64,000 nucleotides of DNA from Linanthus parryae (Eukaryota > Streptophyta > Magnoliopsida > Ericales > Polemoniaceae): NCBI GenBank assembly GCA_023055425.1, contig JALGPY010000008.1, positions 7,822,501-7,886,500 on the forward strand, given 5' to 3'. Position numbers and translations under genes: made by a program. Below the pieces are notes generated by a model. The model worked only from the letters and a program-made list of their open reading frames with translations, was not told the origin of the DNA and made no database searches. Shown piece by piece: positions 10,739-21,554 of the stretch (positions are counted from its first letter, which is position 1; the number at the start of each line of letters is the position of its first letter).

Positions 10739-13020
10739 GACACCAGAAGATTTTCATGGCAAGCGTAAGACTATTTTGATCGAAGATCAAGATTTTCTGT
10801 TCTATATGTAAAACAAATGAATAAGTAGTAGTAGTGTAGAAGAAACGTGAGGCTCAAAATGGTTCTCCTTTTACATATCTGTACGTAGCTAGAGTAGTTG
10901 ATGCAAATGTAAAAAGTTACAGAATTCTTCACGAATAATATGAATATCGAAACGTTATGTCCAAGAGTGATGTAGTTATTTCTGCTGTCGCACAGTACGC
11001 TGATAAAAAATGTACGACATTCCATCAAGAAATTTGTTGTTGGTAAAACAAATGTAGTAGTTTCTATTTGCGTCATCCGAAGATGTACGTTTGATACTTT
11101 TTCATATTGTGAGCTTGATATCGGACTCAAAACAATTACATTCGGTACTCTACTCGAGATACTCAACGAAAAAGAAAAAGAAAAACTGAACTCATTTATA
11201 CGATTGTTTAACAAAACCACTATCAATGCTGAACACCATGAGCCTTCGCGAAAGAACCACACTATTTATGGCCAACCACATGTCTCATAGACCTCGGCCA
11301 TCTATTGAAACATTGTTATTTGCTCGTCTCATTTAACAAGAGATGAAGTCGTCAAGACCAAAGTCAAAGGACCTTGGATGCAATGGAAAAGAAATAGGAG
11401 GACTATTCTGCAAGTGTACAAAGTTAAAGGACATTTCTGCACTCCAACTCAAACACTAGTGGCCAACTCAAAGTTTATGGACTCAATTGAATTCGATTGT
11501 AAACATGTGAATTATTGCGTAAATATTGTCTTGTGATTGATCCAACGGTCTAAATTACGACCACTGGATATCCCTAATATCAGTAATATTAAATACTTTG
11601 TATTATGCTGCTGCCATCAAAGAAATTCACAAGAGAAATGTGTAAGAGTCTTTCTTATTTTCAACTTTTTTTGGAGGTATTGAAATATGGATTATAGTAT
11701 ATCGTGGGAATACTAAAAAATTGTGATCCGACCTTAAAAAAAGAATGTTTTGTGGAACTAGGAATCCAGTAGACTCGCTAATTCACTTGCTACTTTAGTC
11801 TCCTATTTTTTTGCACGCCACATCTAGCAAGCATATTATTCTCATCCAAATTAATTTTTCGAATTGTTTCCCCACGTTTCCACTTCCTAGAATTTCTCAC
11901 ACCTCACATCTATAGTTTGTGTAGGATTCTACAAATAACAATAAAAAAAATATGGATGAAAATTGGCTTACACTACTGGAGCAAAACATAATATATTCAC
12001 TGACTAAAATAGAATTCGTAAAAAATATAGCTAAGTTCTAGATTACACTATTGTGGATGCTCTAATGATGTGGTCCATAAAAAATAGCGACTGACATAAA
12101 AAATGTTCCCTACTTATTTTTCAAAACTTTTTTATATGAATCACCTAGTGTCCTAAACTCATTTGATCCAAATGTTATAAAGACATTTTAGTCCAAACAA
12201 GGGTATCTGCACTAATAATTGGCAGAATGGACTAAAGCTTGGCCCATTAAGAGAATGTTAAACAAATAATTTTCTTTTGGAGTAATGTACCCGGAAATGA
12301 GTTGACAAATGTTATTAGAAAGAAGAAAATACTTGGAAATGTGAATTTGATTTGACCGCAAAAGGTGAAAAGAATATAGGATTTTTCCGTAAAAAATAAA
12401 CACAAAATAAAGAAGACTAATCACGGAATAAAATTATAAAAAATTATTTTTCACCCCTATGTGATCTAGCATATAAATTATACAGGTTCTTTCACTGATT
12501 TGTTTCTTTGGGTCATGATGTAAATGTTACTTAAGTTAATGTCATGATGATGCAAAGTACTGTGATGACGTGCTCGCATAGAGTTCTTGTAATGTGTTGT
12601 TATCAATCGTTTCCCAACTAAGAGTCAGTGAATCTGTAATATTTCCGTTATGAACTGATAGTAAATAATGGAGAAAATGGAAAAGAATATACAAAATAGT
12701 TGAAAATGTGTTCCCTCCTTAATTTCTCCCATATCTTCTATGAAGGAGAGCCAAACAACACTTGTCGCCTATCTGATGACTTCAGTCCATAAACAGAAGT
12801 TAAATCACAATTTCAACTGAGTTTGAGAGTTGATGAAACACCAGGTCTCTAAGAGCACTGATGACACAAACACGTTTAGACTCGTCATTTTCTTTAATTG
12901 GTCTCACATCTGCGACGACTTTGCATATTTATTTACTCCGATAATATTTTGATAGAAATAAACTTGATTACCTATACGATATTTTGAAATAAAAATAGGT
13001 TCTGATCAGTTGAATAGGTC
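10739..13020. other. Intergenic, no supported gene
   Basis: AT-rich spacer between two peptide genes. Open frames here are short and lack codon or domain support. CACTACTGGAG at 11971 and CACCTAGTG ending at 12150 could mark a 180-bp CACTA-type MITE, but the inner ends do not match well. Confidence 0.5.
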
Positions 13021-13040
13021 TTCAACTGCTCTTTCTTGTG

Positions 13041-13079
13041 CCTCAAGACTTCTCCTTTGCAACCATGAAGTATATAAAT
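13041..13079 (+). promoter_or_regulatory. Promoter block and TATA box of the 13151 peptide gene
   Basis: CTCAAGACTTCTCCTTTGCA followed by ACC matches the block before the 10535 gene (TTCAAGACTCCCCT ... TTTGCAAC). TATATAAATA at 13071-13080 is the TATA box, about 80 bp before the ATG. Further upstream, TTGAATAGGTC (13012) resembles TTGAACAGGTC before the 14885 copy. Confidence 0.5.
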
Positions 13080-13150
13080 ACTGATCATGAGCACCAAACT
13101 TGTTAGCTTTAAATTTGCTTCTTCTCCAATATTATTAGCTTGTGCTAAAC

Positions 13151-13312
13151 ATGGGTTCCTTGAAGATCAGGTCTAGCATTGTTGTCTTGAACGCCATCAC
13201 CATCATCGCTTTTCTTCTTCTCTTTGCTTTCAAGGCGGATGCAAGAGTATTGGCCAAGGCTGTCAGTCGTCTTAACAATCCCGCTGATGATCCATGGCCT
13301 CATTATCCTTAA
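13151..13312 (+). CDS. Small secreted peptide precursor (53 aa), tandem family member
   Basis: The ATG at 13151 (context TGTGCTAAACATGGG) opens 53 codons ending in TAA at 13310. A signal peptide covers residues 1-31 (hydrophobic VVLNAITIIAFLLLFAF, then KADA and likely cleavage before RVLAK). The remaining 22 residues end in NNPADDPWPHYP. The last nine align with ADTPKAHNP of the 10535 gene, at DNA level too (GCTGATnnTCCAnnnnCTCATnATCC). The region before the tail has RLNNP, loosely like a CLE motif, but spacing and key Gly residues differ. The mature product is probably a short apoplastic peptide released by proteolysis. No receptor or function can be named. Confidence 0.7.
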   Translation: MGSLKIRSSIVVLNAITIIAFLLLFAFKADARVLAKAVSRLNNPADDPWPHYP

Positions 13313-14043
13313 CAGGTGTGATCGAAGCGACTAATCTTAGAGTTTAGTCTAAATTACCTGTGATGCCATGTAAATACACACAATAAGCGCCATTGTATTT
13401 ATAGTCTATTTGAGTCATATTTTTTTGTGATCTATGTACACAATTGTGTCTACGTAACCCGATTATTTTAAGAGTGGAGTTGTAATCATGTAGTTGAAAG
13501 TGGGGTTGCAATGACAACATTTTGGTAAATTGAAGATAACCAAACATGAAAAGTACATAACATTAATTACGTGCGGGTGCACAAATGATTCACAATCTGG
13601 TCTTATACGTGCCCCAATGAATCAGATTAAGTCTGACATGCAGTGTCGCGACTCGCGAAAGTGGTCAGGATTGAGAAAAGTCATCCTGCTAAATTTGGCT
13701 ACATATGTTCATGGTAATCTTTTTCCTTTCTTTACACGATACGTTTTGTTAAAATGTTAACTTGTACCGAGAATTGTAATTTCTTACCTTCCTACTGTAT
13801 TCAGTTTCACTCCGCACAAAACCCATCCGTCTCTTATATTTAGTGCAAAGACTTAGAATGCGCAATATAATATTTAGGGTTTTGGTGGAGCTTTGCAAAG
13901 ACTTATAATGCCTTGTGTGGGTTTCTTGAGTCACTTTCTTGGAATTAATCACGGTGGAGCTTTGTAAGGTTCCAGAACAACATATTATTAAGGTTTTGAC
14001 TTTGAGAAGAACAAGGACTAGAAACAACGAACATTCAAATTTA
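13313..14043. other. Intergenic, with a 451-bp insertion
   Basis: No supported gene. Segments 13455-13503 and 13955-13990 are found joined, in inverted orientation, inside the copia element at 18951-19031. So 13504-13954 is extra sequence relative to that copy. A short direct repeat, GGTGGAGCTTTG, occurs near 13887 and 13954. Confidence 0.5.
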
Positions 14044-14190
14044 GAGCAAATACACGTGGTGCTCTAGTCAATACAGCACATGACACGTTAGAAAGAAAGA
14101 GAATGAGTGGCAGACAAAAGAAAGTGGATTCTTACATGTTCTTGACGTGTCCTGTGATGTACTGTTTAGAGCACCACGTCATATTTGTTC
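14044..14190. mobile_element. MITE with about 45-bp terminal inverted repeats
   Basis: The left end GAGCAAATACACGTGGTGCTC matches the inverted right end (GAACAAATATGACGTGGTGC). The match continues inward for about 35 bp at some 85 percent identity, to GACACGT on both arms. The core is about 45 bp, GA-rich and non-coding. The element is about 147 bp and was not assigned to a superfamily, as no certain TSD was read. It lies about 700 bp upstream of the 14885 peptide gene and brings ACGTG words to that region. Confidence 0.65.
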
Positions 14191-14884
14191 TTGGAGCAAG
14201 CAATAATTACTCCATTGAGACCTCTTATTTTAGTTGCAAACTGGGTTTTGACATGGATTTGTCACTTTGATAAGCTTATAATTTGACCGCTCGTACGATG
14301 GTAGCGAGAGCTGTTTCCACTACCTACACCCAACATTTTACTACTACTATAGTGATGATCCGATTCAGAAACCCTCTTAAAGATGGTAATTGTTGCGAAT
14401 GGAAAGCTCACGAGCCATATCTTCAAGTCTGCAATAATTAGACAATGCAATGACTCTCTGAAAAGTTAAAAAGAAGGAAAAGTACAATATCTTCTCAAAA
14501 GTTATGGGAATGCACCCGTCAGGCTATACCAAAATTGTTCTCCATTGTAAATTGGAACTTTGACGTTCCATTCTATACACACGCATTTGAAACTCTTAAA
14601 ATCTATTAGTATACAACCGCAACTTGGGCATTTTATTCATTTCCATATTTTTTTGTCATTAATCAAAATTAGAGGGCTTGACCATGACCCTCTACAGACA
14701 TATTCACTGCAATATTGGTCTTGCCTAGTTGTGAATTTCCATCAATAGTCCAAGTTTCTTCAACCTGTGTTTACATTAATTGGTTCATTCAAAAAGTATC
14801 CTCTGATTTGAACAGGTCAATGAACTAAAACTATAAGTACCTATAGGTATTTTAAGGAAGTCATTCATAAGTTTCTGCTAAAAC

Positions 14885-15109
14885 ATGGCTGCTTTAAGGT
14901 TCAATGACTACTTTGTTGTCTTGAACCTCATCATTTTCGCCACTCTTCTCTTGGCCTACAAGGCGGCGGGTGCAAGAGAGCTGGTGGAGAATTTCAGCCA
15001 TCAAATCGGTCCCAAGATTATTTCCTCCCTTGTTAAAGTGGACATGCTCATACACCGTGATAGGTGGTTCTGGATGATATTCGACAAACCATTTAGTAAA
15101 ATCATATAG
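14885..15109 (+). pseudogene. Secreted-peptide family copy with frameshifted C-terminus (74 aa as read)
   Basis: The ATG at 14885 (context TCTGCTAAAACATGGC) gives a signal peptide (VVLNLIIFATLLLAYKAAGA, then RELVEN), clearly the same family as the 10535 and 13151 genes. The open frame ends with an unrelated Trp/Phe-rich tail (WFWMIFDKPFSKII). In another frame, 15043-15060 reads H-A-H-T-P-stop, and its DNA (GCTCATACACCGTGA) aligns with GCTCATAATCCATGA at the end of the 10535 gene. A 7-nt deletion before it explains the shift. The gene has thus lost the conserved tail, or gained a new one, and is probably a pseudogene. A TATA-like CTATAAGTA lies near 14831. Confidence 0.65.
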
Positions 15110-15774
15110 GAAGTCAATTTTTCCCCTCTGTATTTGCTAAAAGATCGTACTTACTCTGATGAAATACCGGTAATGTAATCTCATTTTCCTTAAATTTTAG
15201 TACTTTTGTTATTGGCTTAATTACTTAATGCATACTCCCAGTATACTGAAACTATCACATTGCAATACACAGTTTCAAAACTTACTGAAATGTACACCAT
15301 TTGCAATAATAAGATAATGTTAAATTGGGAAAAAGTTCCATCCAAACACCATCATCACAAGAAGGGCAAAATTGTCAATGTTAAATTAATAAATTTAACA
15401 GTAAAAAATGTGGAAAACCAAAGTAAAAAAAGAAAAAAATACTACAGTTGAAGATAATGTTGGCACTTGGAAGGAGATGTATGGATTGCCACCTTTTTCG
15501 TCTCTCTCACATCCATGGATTGATTGAGGTCACGCAAGGCCAGGAGTAGAAACCAATTCCGTCTTCTTTCCTGGCCGCTGATACGTAATCGTATCGATAA
15601 TGTAGGAAAATATAGATTTAGACGAGAGTTTGAGGAGACGAAAATAAGAAATTGATATGAGAGAGTAGAGACAAGAGTTAGGGAGAGATAAGAGTTCAGA
15701 GGAAGAACGAAAGTATGCCATGGTGAGATAATTAATCGTTTCTGCTTGTTGGTAGAGCTCGTTCATATCTTTTC
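15110..15774. other. Non-genic spacer
   Basis: No supported gene. A 78-codon minus-strand frame (15766-15530) has no recognisable domain. Confidence 0.45.
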
Positions 15775-16346
15775 TATATATGGTGTCTAGATGTTGTTGG
15801 TGAAGATGTTACTGCTTGCAGTTTAATTAGTTACTATATTTCTACGCAAGTGGTTAGACGATATTTACTGAACTTTTTGGCTCACCTTAATGTTTTGCAG
15901 GTTATGAAGGGTTGATCAGACAGTAAATACGGAGTGATATCCGTTGATTTGTTATTGTTGGAGAATTGTAGACATGATTATTGTATTAATTTATTTGCCA
16001 ACACTTCTAAATAAATACTCTCTATTTCTGCTTTTATGTGTCATGTTTTTTTGGTCAACATGACGAAGCATTTTGAGGAGGTTATTTGATTAACTAAATG
16101 ATACAAGAATGAGTGAATCTTTGCATCCTCTACAATTTTATCAAAAAATTACAAGTCCTAACATCATTTGGCTGATCAAATAATTTAACAGAGCTCATAT
16201 AAAGACCGCTATAAAAATGCACAACACTAATGTCTTATTTGATTTAAAGTTGACACAATCCTCTTGATCTTGCACTAAACTGGGAAACTCTGGTAAAATC
16301 TCCCCATTGTATGCTTTGCTGGCTTCTTTCTCAGATGTGTTTGGTG

Positions 16347-16804
16347 CATGGTTTCAAATAAAAATCGTTACCGTTACATTACGACCGATATTTAACTGAA
16401 AAGGTAGTGGCCGAGTTCGATACACCCCATACGGTTCACGTGAATCATATTCACAACACAGCCGATACGCACCGATATCCTCATATAACGGCCGATAAGC
16501 GCCGTTATCCTGGCGATACACCCAATACGCTGTATCCTCATTATATTAATTTGTTATATAATGAAGTGTACAATGTCTAATTGTCTAAAAACAAGTTAGG
16601 CATGGCCTAAAGAACTAGTACATGACTAAAAATATATTAGATATACAAAATATTTTCTTAAAAATAATTTTTGCATCTTTTGACGATTATTTAACATTCA
16701 CGCATTCGGTTCCCGATTCCCGTTACAGTTTTTGCGATACGGACCAATTCCATTACCCGCGACCGGAACCGATACGTCGGCCGATAACGTTATTTAAAAC
16801 CATG
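16347..16804. mobile_element. Non-autonomous TIR element with CGATACG-type subterminal repeats
   Basis: The ends are CATGGTTTCAAATAA (left) and, inverted, CATGGTTTTAAATAA (right). Inside, CCGATA, CGATACG and GCCGATAA words recur many times in both halves, as in subterminal transposase-binding arrays. There is no coding capacity. It lies in the 1.1-kb part of copy 1 that copy 2 lacks, which supports insertion. Superfamily not settled. Confidence 0.55.
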
Positions 16805-17364
16805 GTCTGGTGACAAGCTTTCATTTATTTGCCATTAATCGAGCAAACACATTAGAGTCTGGGATTAGATTTTTTCTTATCACGTCTTTAAACTATCATG
16901 TATAATGATTAGATATACCCAATCTGTGTCCTTGTTTTTTCATAAGTGTAGTCAACAGCTTCAAGATTGCAAAATTACACAATGACGTCACAGTCAGTTG
17001 TTAATTCGAGTATCTTTTCTATGTGAAAGTCACTTATCATTATCAATGGGAACTTGTCATAGAATATAATTCTTCTAACGGAGTCGTAGGGGTTTTTATC
17101 CGCTTGATTGTGAAGTTTTTACGAAGAAATCTAACCGAGAGTTTTCTTGGTTTCTAACCAAAGAAACACAGAGTTTCTGTATTTCCCACTTCAAAAAACT
17201 ATATATCTCATTGCTCTATTATTTGTTATTTGATCAAACTGCTCAAAGGGCGCGTCTTTGGACCAATTGTGGCGCCAGCAAGTTCGTATCTTAAGCCAAG
17301 CAAGTGTTGAGAACTTGAGATGCCTAATTTCACCATTCCAAGTGTTTGAAGGTAACCCACTAAC

Positions 17365-17713
17365 TGTTATGTCAAACCACCTCACGAACGAAGAACGAAT
17401 AAAAGAAGAACACGAGTATTTTACGTGGTTCGCTAGCAAAATATTCGCTAACTACATCCACGGCGGAAAAGCACTCTTTATTCACTTAAGAGGAACAATT
17501 ACAATGTTTTGCATACCTAGCAGAGAGACTACTAGCTTCTTTATATAGTACCCTAGAGGAAACCCACATGCCAAAGGTTTCCAAAACCAAATTGGAAACA
17601 AACTTGCTGCCCATAAGTTTCCATCTTTGATATGGAAACAATTCCTAACAATTGCTACCTCATTATTCCACCGCCTTCGACTAATTCAACACATTCAAGG
17701 CACCTCCTCAACA
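17365..17713 (-). repeat. 3' LTR of the Tork-like copia
   Basis: Plus-strand ends TGTTATGTC and CTCCTCAACA, 349 bp. It includes ACGTGGTTCGCTAGCAAAAT and CTTTATATAGTACCC. The latter, as TATATAAAG on the minus strand, is a likely TATA box. Confidence 0.9.
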
Positions 17714-17856
17714 AATCTCCACCTTGACTTGAATTCTCTTGTCAACAGCAGCTGCTCCTCTTCTCGTAAACAAAGCTACGTCTTCTCCACTCCCAATTGT
17801 CTCTCGTCACAGAGACTCACTGGACCCCCACCGGGTCCGACATGCCCCGAAGGGCT

Positions 17857-18864
17857 TCACTGTCTCAAGATGTTGAGCAATTCCAGACAATGCTGGAACT
17901 TGCTCTCCGGAACCGCCTTGGTGAACATATCCGCGGGTTTGTCAGCAGTCCCCACCTTCATCACCTTGATCCTTCTCTCGTTTCTCAGAAAATGATACCT
18001 GACGTCGATATGCTTGGTTCTTTCATGATGAACCTGGTCCTTAGTCAAGCAAATCGCACTCAAGCTATCACAGTAGACTATCGCCTGATTTTGAAGTAGC
18101 CCTAGATCATTGACCATTCCCTTAAGCCAAATTGCCTCCTTTGCTGCTTCCGTTAGATCCATATACTCCGCCTCCGTGGTGGACAAAGTCACCGTCGGCT
18201 GTAGCGTCGCCTTCCAACTCACAACAGATGCTCCCAGAGCAAATACGTATTTTGTCATTGATCTTCTACTGTCAATATCCCCTGCATAGTCCGCATCCGA
18301 GAAACCAGCTACCAAGATGTCTTCACGTGACCCATAGCATAGGCCAATGTCTGACGTACCCTTAAGGTACCTGAATATCCGCTTCACCGCCTGCCAATGG
18401 TCCCTACCCGGATGAGCCATGAAACGACTAACCACACTGACAGCGAATGCTATGTCCGGTCGAGTACATACCATAGCATACATGAGACTTCTAACTGCGC
18501 TAGCATATGGAATCTTGGACATGTACTCCTTCTCCTCCTCAGTCTGAACGGTGTACATTCCTAGCTTGCTGTTAGTTGCCATAGGAGTATCTATAGCTTT
18601 AGCTTATAACATCCCGAATTTTGCCAAGATCTTCTTGATGTATCCCTGCTGTGATAAGAAAAGCTTCTTCTTCTTCTTCCTATCTCTATAGATCTCAACT
18701 CCCAATATCTTCCGAGCAGCTCCCAGATCCTTCATCTCGAATTCCGCACTAAGGGACCTCTTCAGTTCTCTAATGTCCTTGATATTTCGAGTTGCAATCA
18801 AAATATCATCCACATATAGAACTAGGTAAATACGTGATCCACTATGCCACTCTTTGTGATACAC
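17857..18864 (-). pseudogene. pol: Copia pol 3' part: RT C-terminus and RNase H
   Basis: 18864-18604 has the RT YVDD box (LVLYVDDILIATRN) and MKDLGAARKILGVEI. A TAA at 18606-18604 interrupts the frame. 18582-17857 continues with YASAVRSLMYAMVCTRPDIA and RNase H (SDADYAGDIDSRRS, STTEAEYM, VYCDSLSAICL, HIDVRYHFLR, ADMFTK). The motif set is that of the Tnt1/Tork lineage. A 28-bp word (ACACGCAATAATCATACTCG and on) is repeated at 18864 and 18902, just 5' of the RT fragment. Upstream pol and gag are deleted, so it is non-functional. Confidence 0.92.
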
Positions 18865-19031
18865 GCAATAATCATACTCGCACTTGTGTTAACCAATCTT
18901 CAACACGCAATAATCATACTCGCACTTGTGGTCTCAGTGGATCCTGACAGTAATAATATATTGTTCTGGAACCTTACAAAGCTCCACTTTAACTGCATGA
19001 TTACAACTCCATTCTTAAAATAATCGGGTTA

Positions 19032-19380
19032 TGTTATGTCAAACCACCTCACGAACGAAGAACGAATAAAAGAAGAACACGAGTATTTTACGTGGTTCGT
19101 TAGCAAAATATTCGCTAACTACCTCCACGGCAGAAAAACACTCTTTATTCACTTAAGAGGAACAATTACAATGTTTTGCATACCTAGTAGAGAGACTACT
19201 AGCTTCTTTATATAGTACCCTAGAGGAAACCCACAGGCCAAAGGTTTCCAAAACCAAATTGGAAACAAACTTGCTGCCCATAAGTTTCCATCTTTGATAT
19301 GGAAACAATTCCTAACAATTGCTACCTCATTATTCCACCGCCTTTGACTAATTCAACACATTCAAGGCACCTCCTCAACA
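19032..19380 (-). repeat. 5' LTR of the Tork-like copia
   Basis: 349 bp, same ends as the left LTR with seven substitutions, followed by TSD CTAAC. No tRNA primer site is seen beside it. Confidence 0.9.
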
Positions 19381-20498
19381 CTAACAAATGGACAGAAGAG
19401 AAGCCTGTCGAACAAGTACAAGAAAATGGAGTAACCGGTTGCGATGTAACTTGTTAGGGGTCGAAGGGGAATTTTAGCTTAATAAATGAGTAATTGGTAA
19501 TAATATGGGTAGTATGGGGGGTTGTATATAGGTTTTGATATTGTTAGGGGGTGATTTGCCGTTTTAGTAATATTAGGAGGTTATTTTGGTACTTTAGCAA
19601 AATCGTATGCTTGTATGTAACCCAGAAATTTGGGGAAGAATGAGATTCTAATCAATTTACAGTTACTCGTATCTCTCTCTCTCTCGTTTGGATCGGTTTG
19701 AACTGTGAAACTCAAGTTCTCGTAGAAGTGGGAGAATTCAGCTACCGTGAATCGGGTCGGGTGAAACAGGGTACCGACACAACTCCAATTGCTTTCCTGC
19801 TTGGGCGGTGGAGTTTCTCTTTGATCCGGTTCATGGGTGAGTTTCTCTTATTTTTTATTTTTATTTTTTATTTTTTTTTCTCTCGAATTCTCACCCGTCT
19901 CTGTTTGTTTTTGAGAATAACCCCTGTCTCTGTTGGAACTTGGAAGTGTAGAACGAGTCATTCATTAAACATTATTCATTTATTCTCTCAAAAAAATTAG
20001 AACTTTTGACATGAAACCTCACTGCAGTATTGTCTTGCTTACACTTTGCTACGAGCAGTTCAGTTTTATCGATATTGAGCACCATTTTTCTGACAGAAAC
20101 CTCCTATAGTACCACTTTTATCGACACTTAGCTACCAGTAAAATAGTACGTGATGTCGGTAAAAGTGAAATTGCAGGGCGTTTTTTGACAAAACCAATAC
20201 TTACAGCTGGTAGTTAAATGTAAACGAGACGATACTGCAGGGCCGTTTTCTGTCAAAAAAGTGTAGAAAAAGTTATTTAATTGTTGAGGGTGCCGCCGAA
20301 TCTAATATTTCCTTTATCGCAGTAACACCGCCCCACACAAACCCTATAAATAAATGCCCTCCTTGATCCTACTCTTTACAAACAAGCTCCCTCTTCCCTC
20401 CATAAACCCACACACGATCCCCTCCTTCCTCCCACTCTATACAAACAAGCAAGAACACCCAAAACCCTCTTCCACCCAGCAACAACTGAACTGAACTG

Positions 20499-20591
20499 AT
20501 GATGAATGAGGAGGAGATGAGACGGACCAGATTGAGGGATGAATCCCCAACATTGATAGGTTGTAAGAAGAAGTCCAGAGCAGGAAGATGA
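20499..20591 (+). CDS. Short ORF (30 aa) shared by both copies of the duplicated segment; unrecognised
   Basis: ATG-ATG opens a basic 30-residue frame with RRTRLRDESPTL, GCKKKSR and a TGA at 20589. Upstream lie CCCTATAAATAAATG (20342) and a C-rich leader, as in a plant promoter and 5' UTR. Copy 2 at 61215 has the same start (MMNEEARRTRLRDESPTL) but a different continuation, until a copia LTR cuts it. The frame may be a first exon of a duplicated host gene or only a leader ORF. I do not recognise the product. Confidence 0.3.
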   Translation: MMNEEEMRRTRLRDESPTLIGCKKKSRAGR

Positions 20592-21554
20592 TGATCAAGA
20601 GAAGGAGCAGATGATGATCAAGAGAGGGTCAGTTGACAGTGTTTGTGATGGGGGATTGAGTTGAATCAGAGGAGATATAAGGGGATTGGGTGATTTTGAT
20701 ATGGGTTTGATTTGGGTGAGTTTGAAATGAGATGGGGAATTGATCTTGGTGATTTTGGTATATCACCAAGGTGTCAGTAGAGTGAGCCAGTGAGGGAGGG
20801 ACTTAGTTACGAAAATCAATACGGGTGCATTGGGTCACCATCATAAGAGATGGAATTTTAACTAGGGTGTTTTTGGAGTACAAGATGTTATGGAAAATAC
20901 ACTAGAACCCCTTAAGTTTAGGAAATGATAACATTAACTTAGAAAAAATGATTTTTAACACCCCCAATATGTCGAAACAAAAACTAATACCCCTACAAAA
21001 TAATGGGGTATTACACTCGTGGCCTCACAACCGTGACCGGTTAAATGGTGGATCCAAATATAGATATTTTATAAACCACTAAAAACTATATGATTAATTT
21101 TTTCTTATTTACTAGTAAATGAGTTACACATCTATTGTTAAATATAGCTTTCTTTTTAGATTAGACTTGCATCTTCGTTATTTGTAAATGAAATTGTAAC
21201 CGACTGTATTAGTACAAGAGTTGTTCTTTCACTTGATCGATCTCAACACTTAGACAACGTAGTTATCACTAATTGCGATAGCTCAACTTAACTAAAGAGC
21301 ACATTTGAATTAGAATATTGAAAGAATTGCAAATTATTTCACACAGCTATGTACAATAATATATTCCTAGAATCAGATAGCATGTTGTTTTCGGTATCCC
21401 TTGATACAAGTTGTGGGGCAATTTCTCAAGAGATCTAATCAAGTTGCAACTAGCTTTTTGTATGATATGGATATTATACGTCGATGATGTGTTGTTGGAC
21501 TCATAATTTTAAACCAGATATAGACTGATGGACACTGACTCATCACTGGTACAA
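20592..21554. other. Non-genic spacer
   Basis: No supported gene. 20880-21020 has ACACTAGAACCCC, ACACCCCCAAT and AATACCCCTAC words of the kind seen near MULE ends, but no matched inverted partner was found. Confidence 0.4.

Larger units (their letters stand above)
17365..19380 (-). mobile_element. Ty1/copia LTR retrotransposon (Tork-like), internally deleted
   Basis: Two 349-bp LTRs with seven differences flank 1.3 kb. The TSD CTAAC is at 17360-17364 and 19381-19385. The element reads on the minus strand: the polypurine tract AAGGTGGAGATT (minus) abuts the left LTR at 17714. Only the RT C-terminal part and RNase H remain. No gag, protease or integrase is present, nor a primer site by the right LTR. 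Instead 18951-19031 holds an inverted patch matching host sequence at 13455-13990. Copy 2 of the surrounding duplication has the empty site near 42120-42136. Confidence 0.92.
15775..20591 (+). repeat. Duplicated segment, copy 1
   Basis: Blocks of this interval recur, in the same order and strand, in copy 2 (41594-61323): 15775-16050 with 41615-41935; 17170-17364 with 41945-42120; 19381-19611 with 42136-42245 and 43940-44172; 19611-20333 with 59116-59893; 20333-20590 with 61031-61323. Copy 1 has its own insertions: about 1.1 kb at 16050-17170 and the copia at 17365-19380. It therefore shows the empty site for every large insertion of copy 2. The nature of the base unit is unknown. It has an intron-like TTTTGCAG followed by a short open frame near 15900, and a TATA-bearing leader plus a short ORF at its 3' end. 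Confidence 0.85.

Noticed and set aside
11971..12150. Possible CACTA MITE (CACTA at one end, TAGTG at the other)
   Set aside because: The inverted ends agree for only about five bases and the 3-bp flanks do not match.
13151..13312. Assignment of the peptide genes to the CLE or PSY family
   Set aside because: The tail has P, D, H and N/Y in suggestive order, but the Gly-Pro core of CLE and the Asp-Tyr start of PSY are absent, so I name no known family.
13530..13760. 76-codon frame between peptide genes
   Set aside because: No signal peptide or family tail. It lies in the 451-bp insertion relative to the copy in the copia element.
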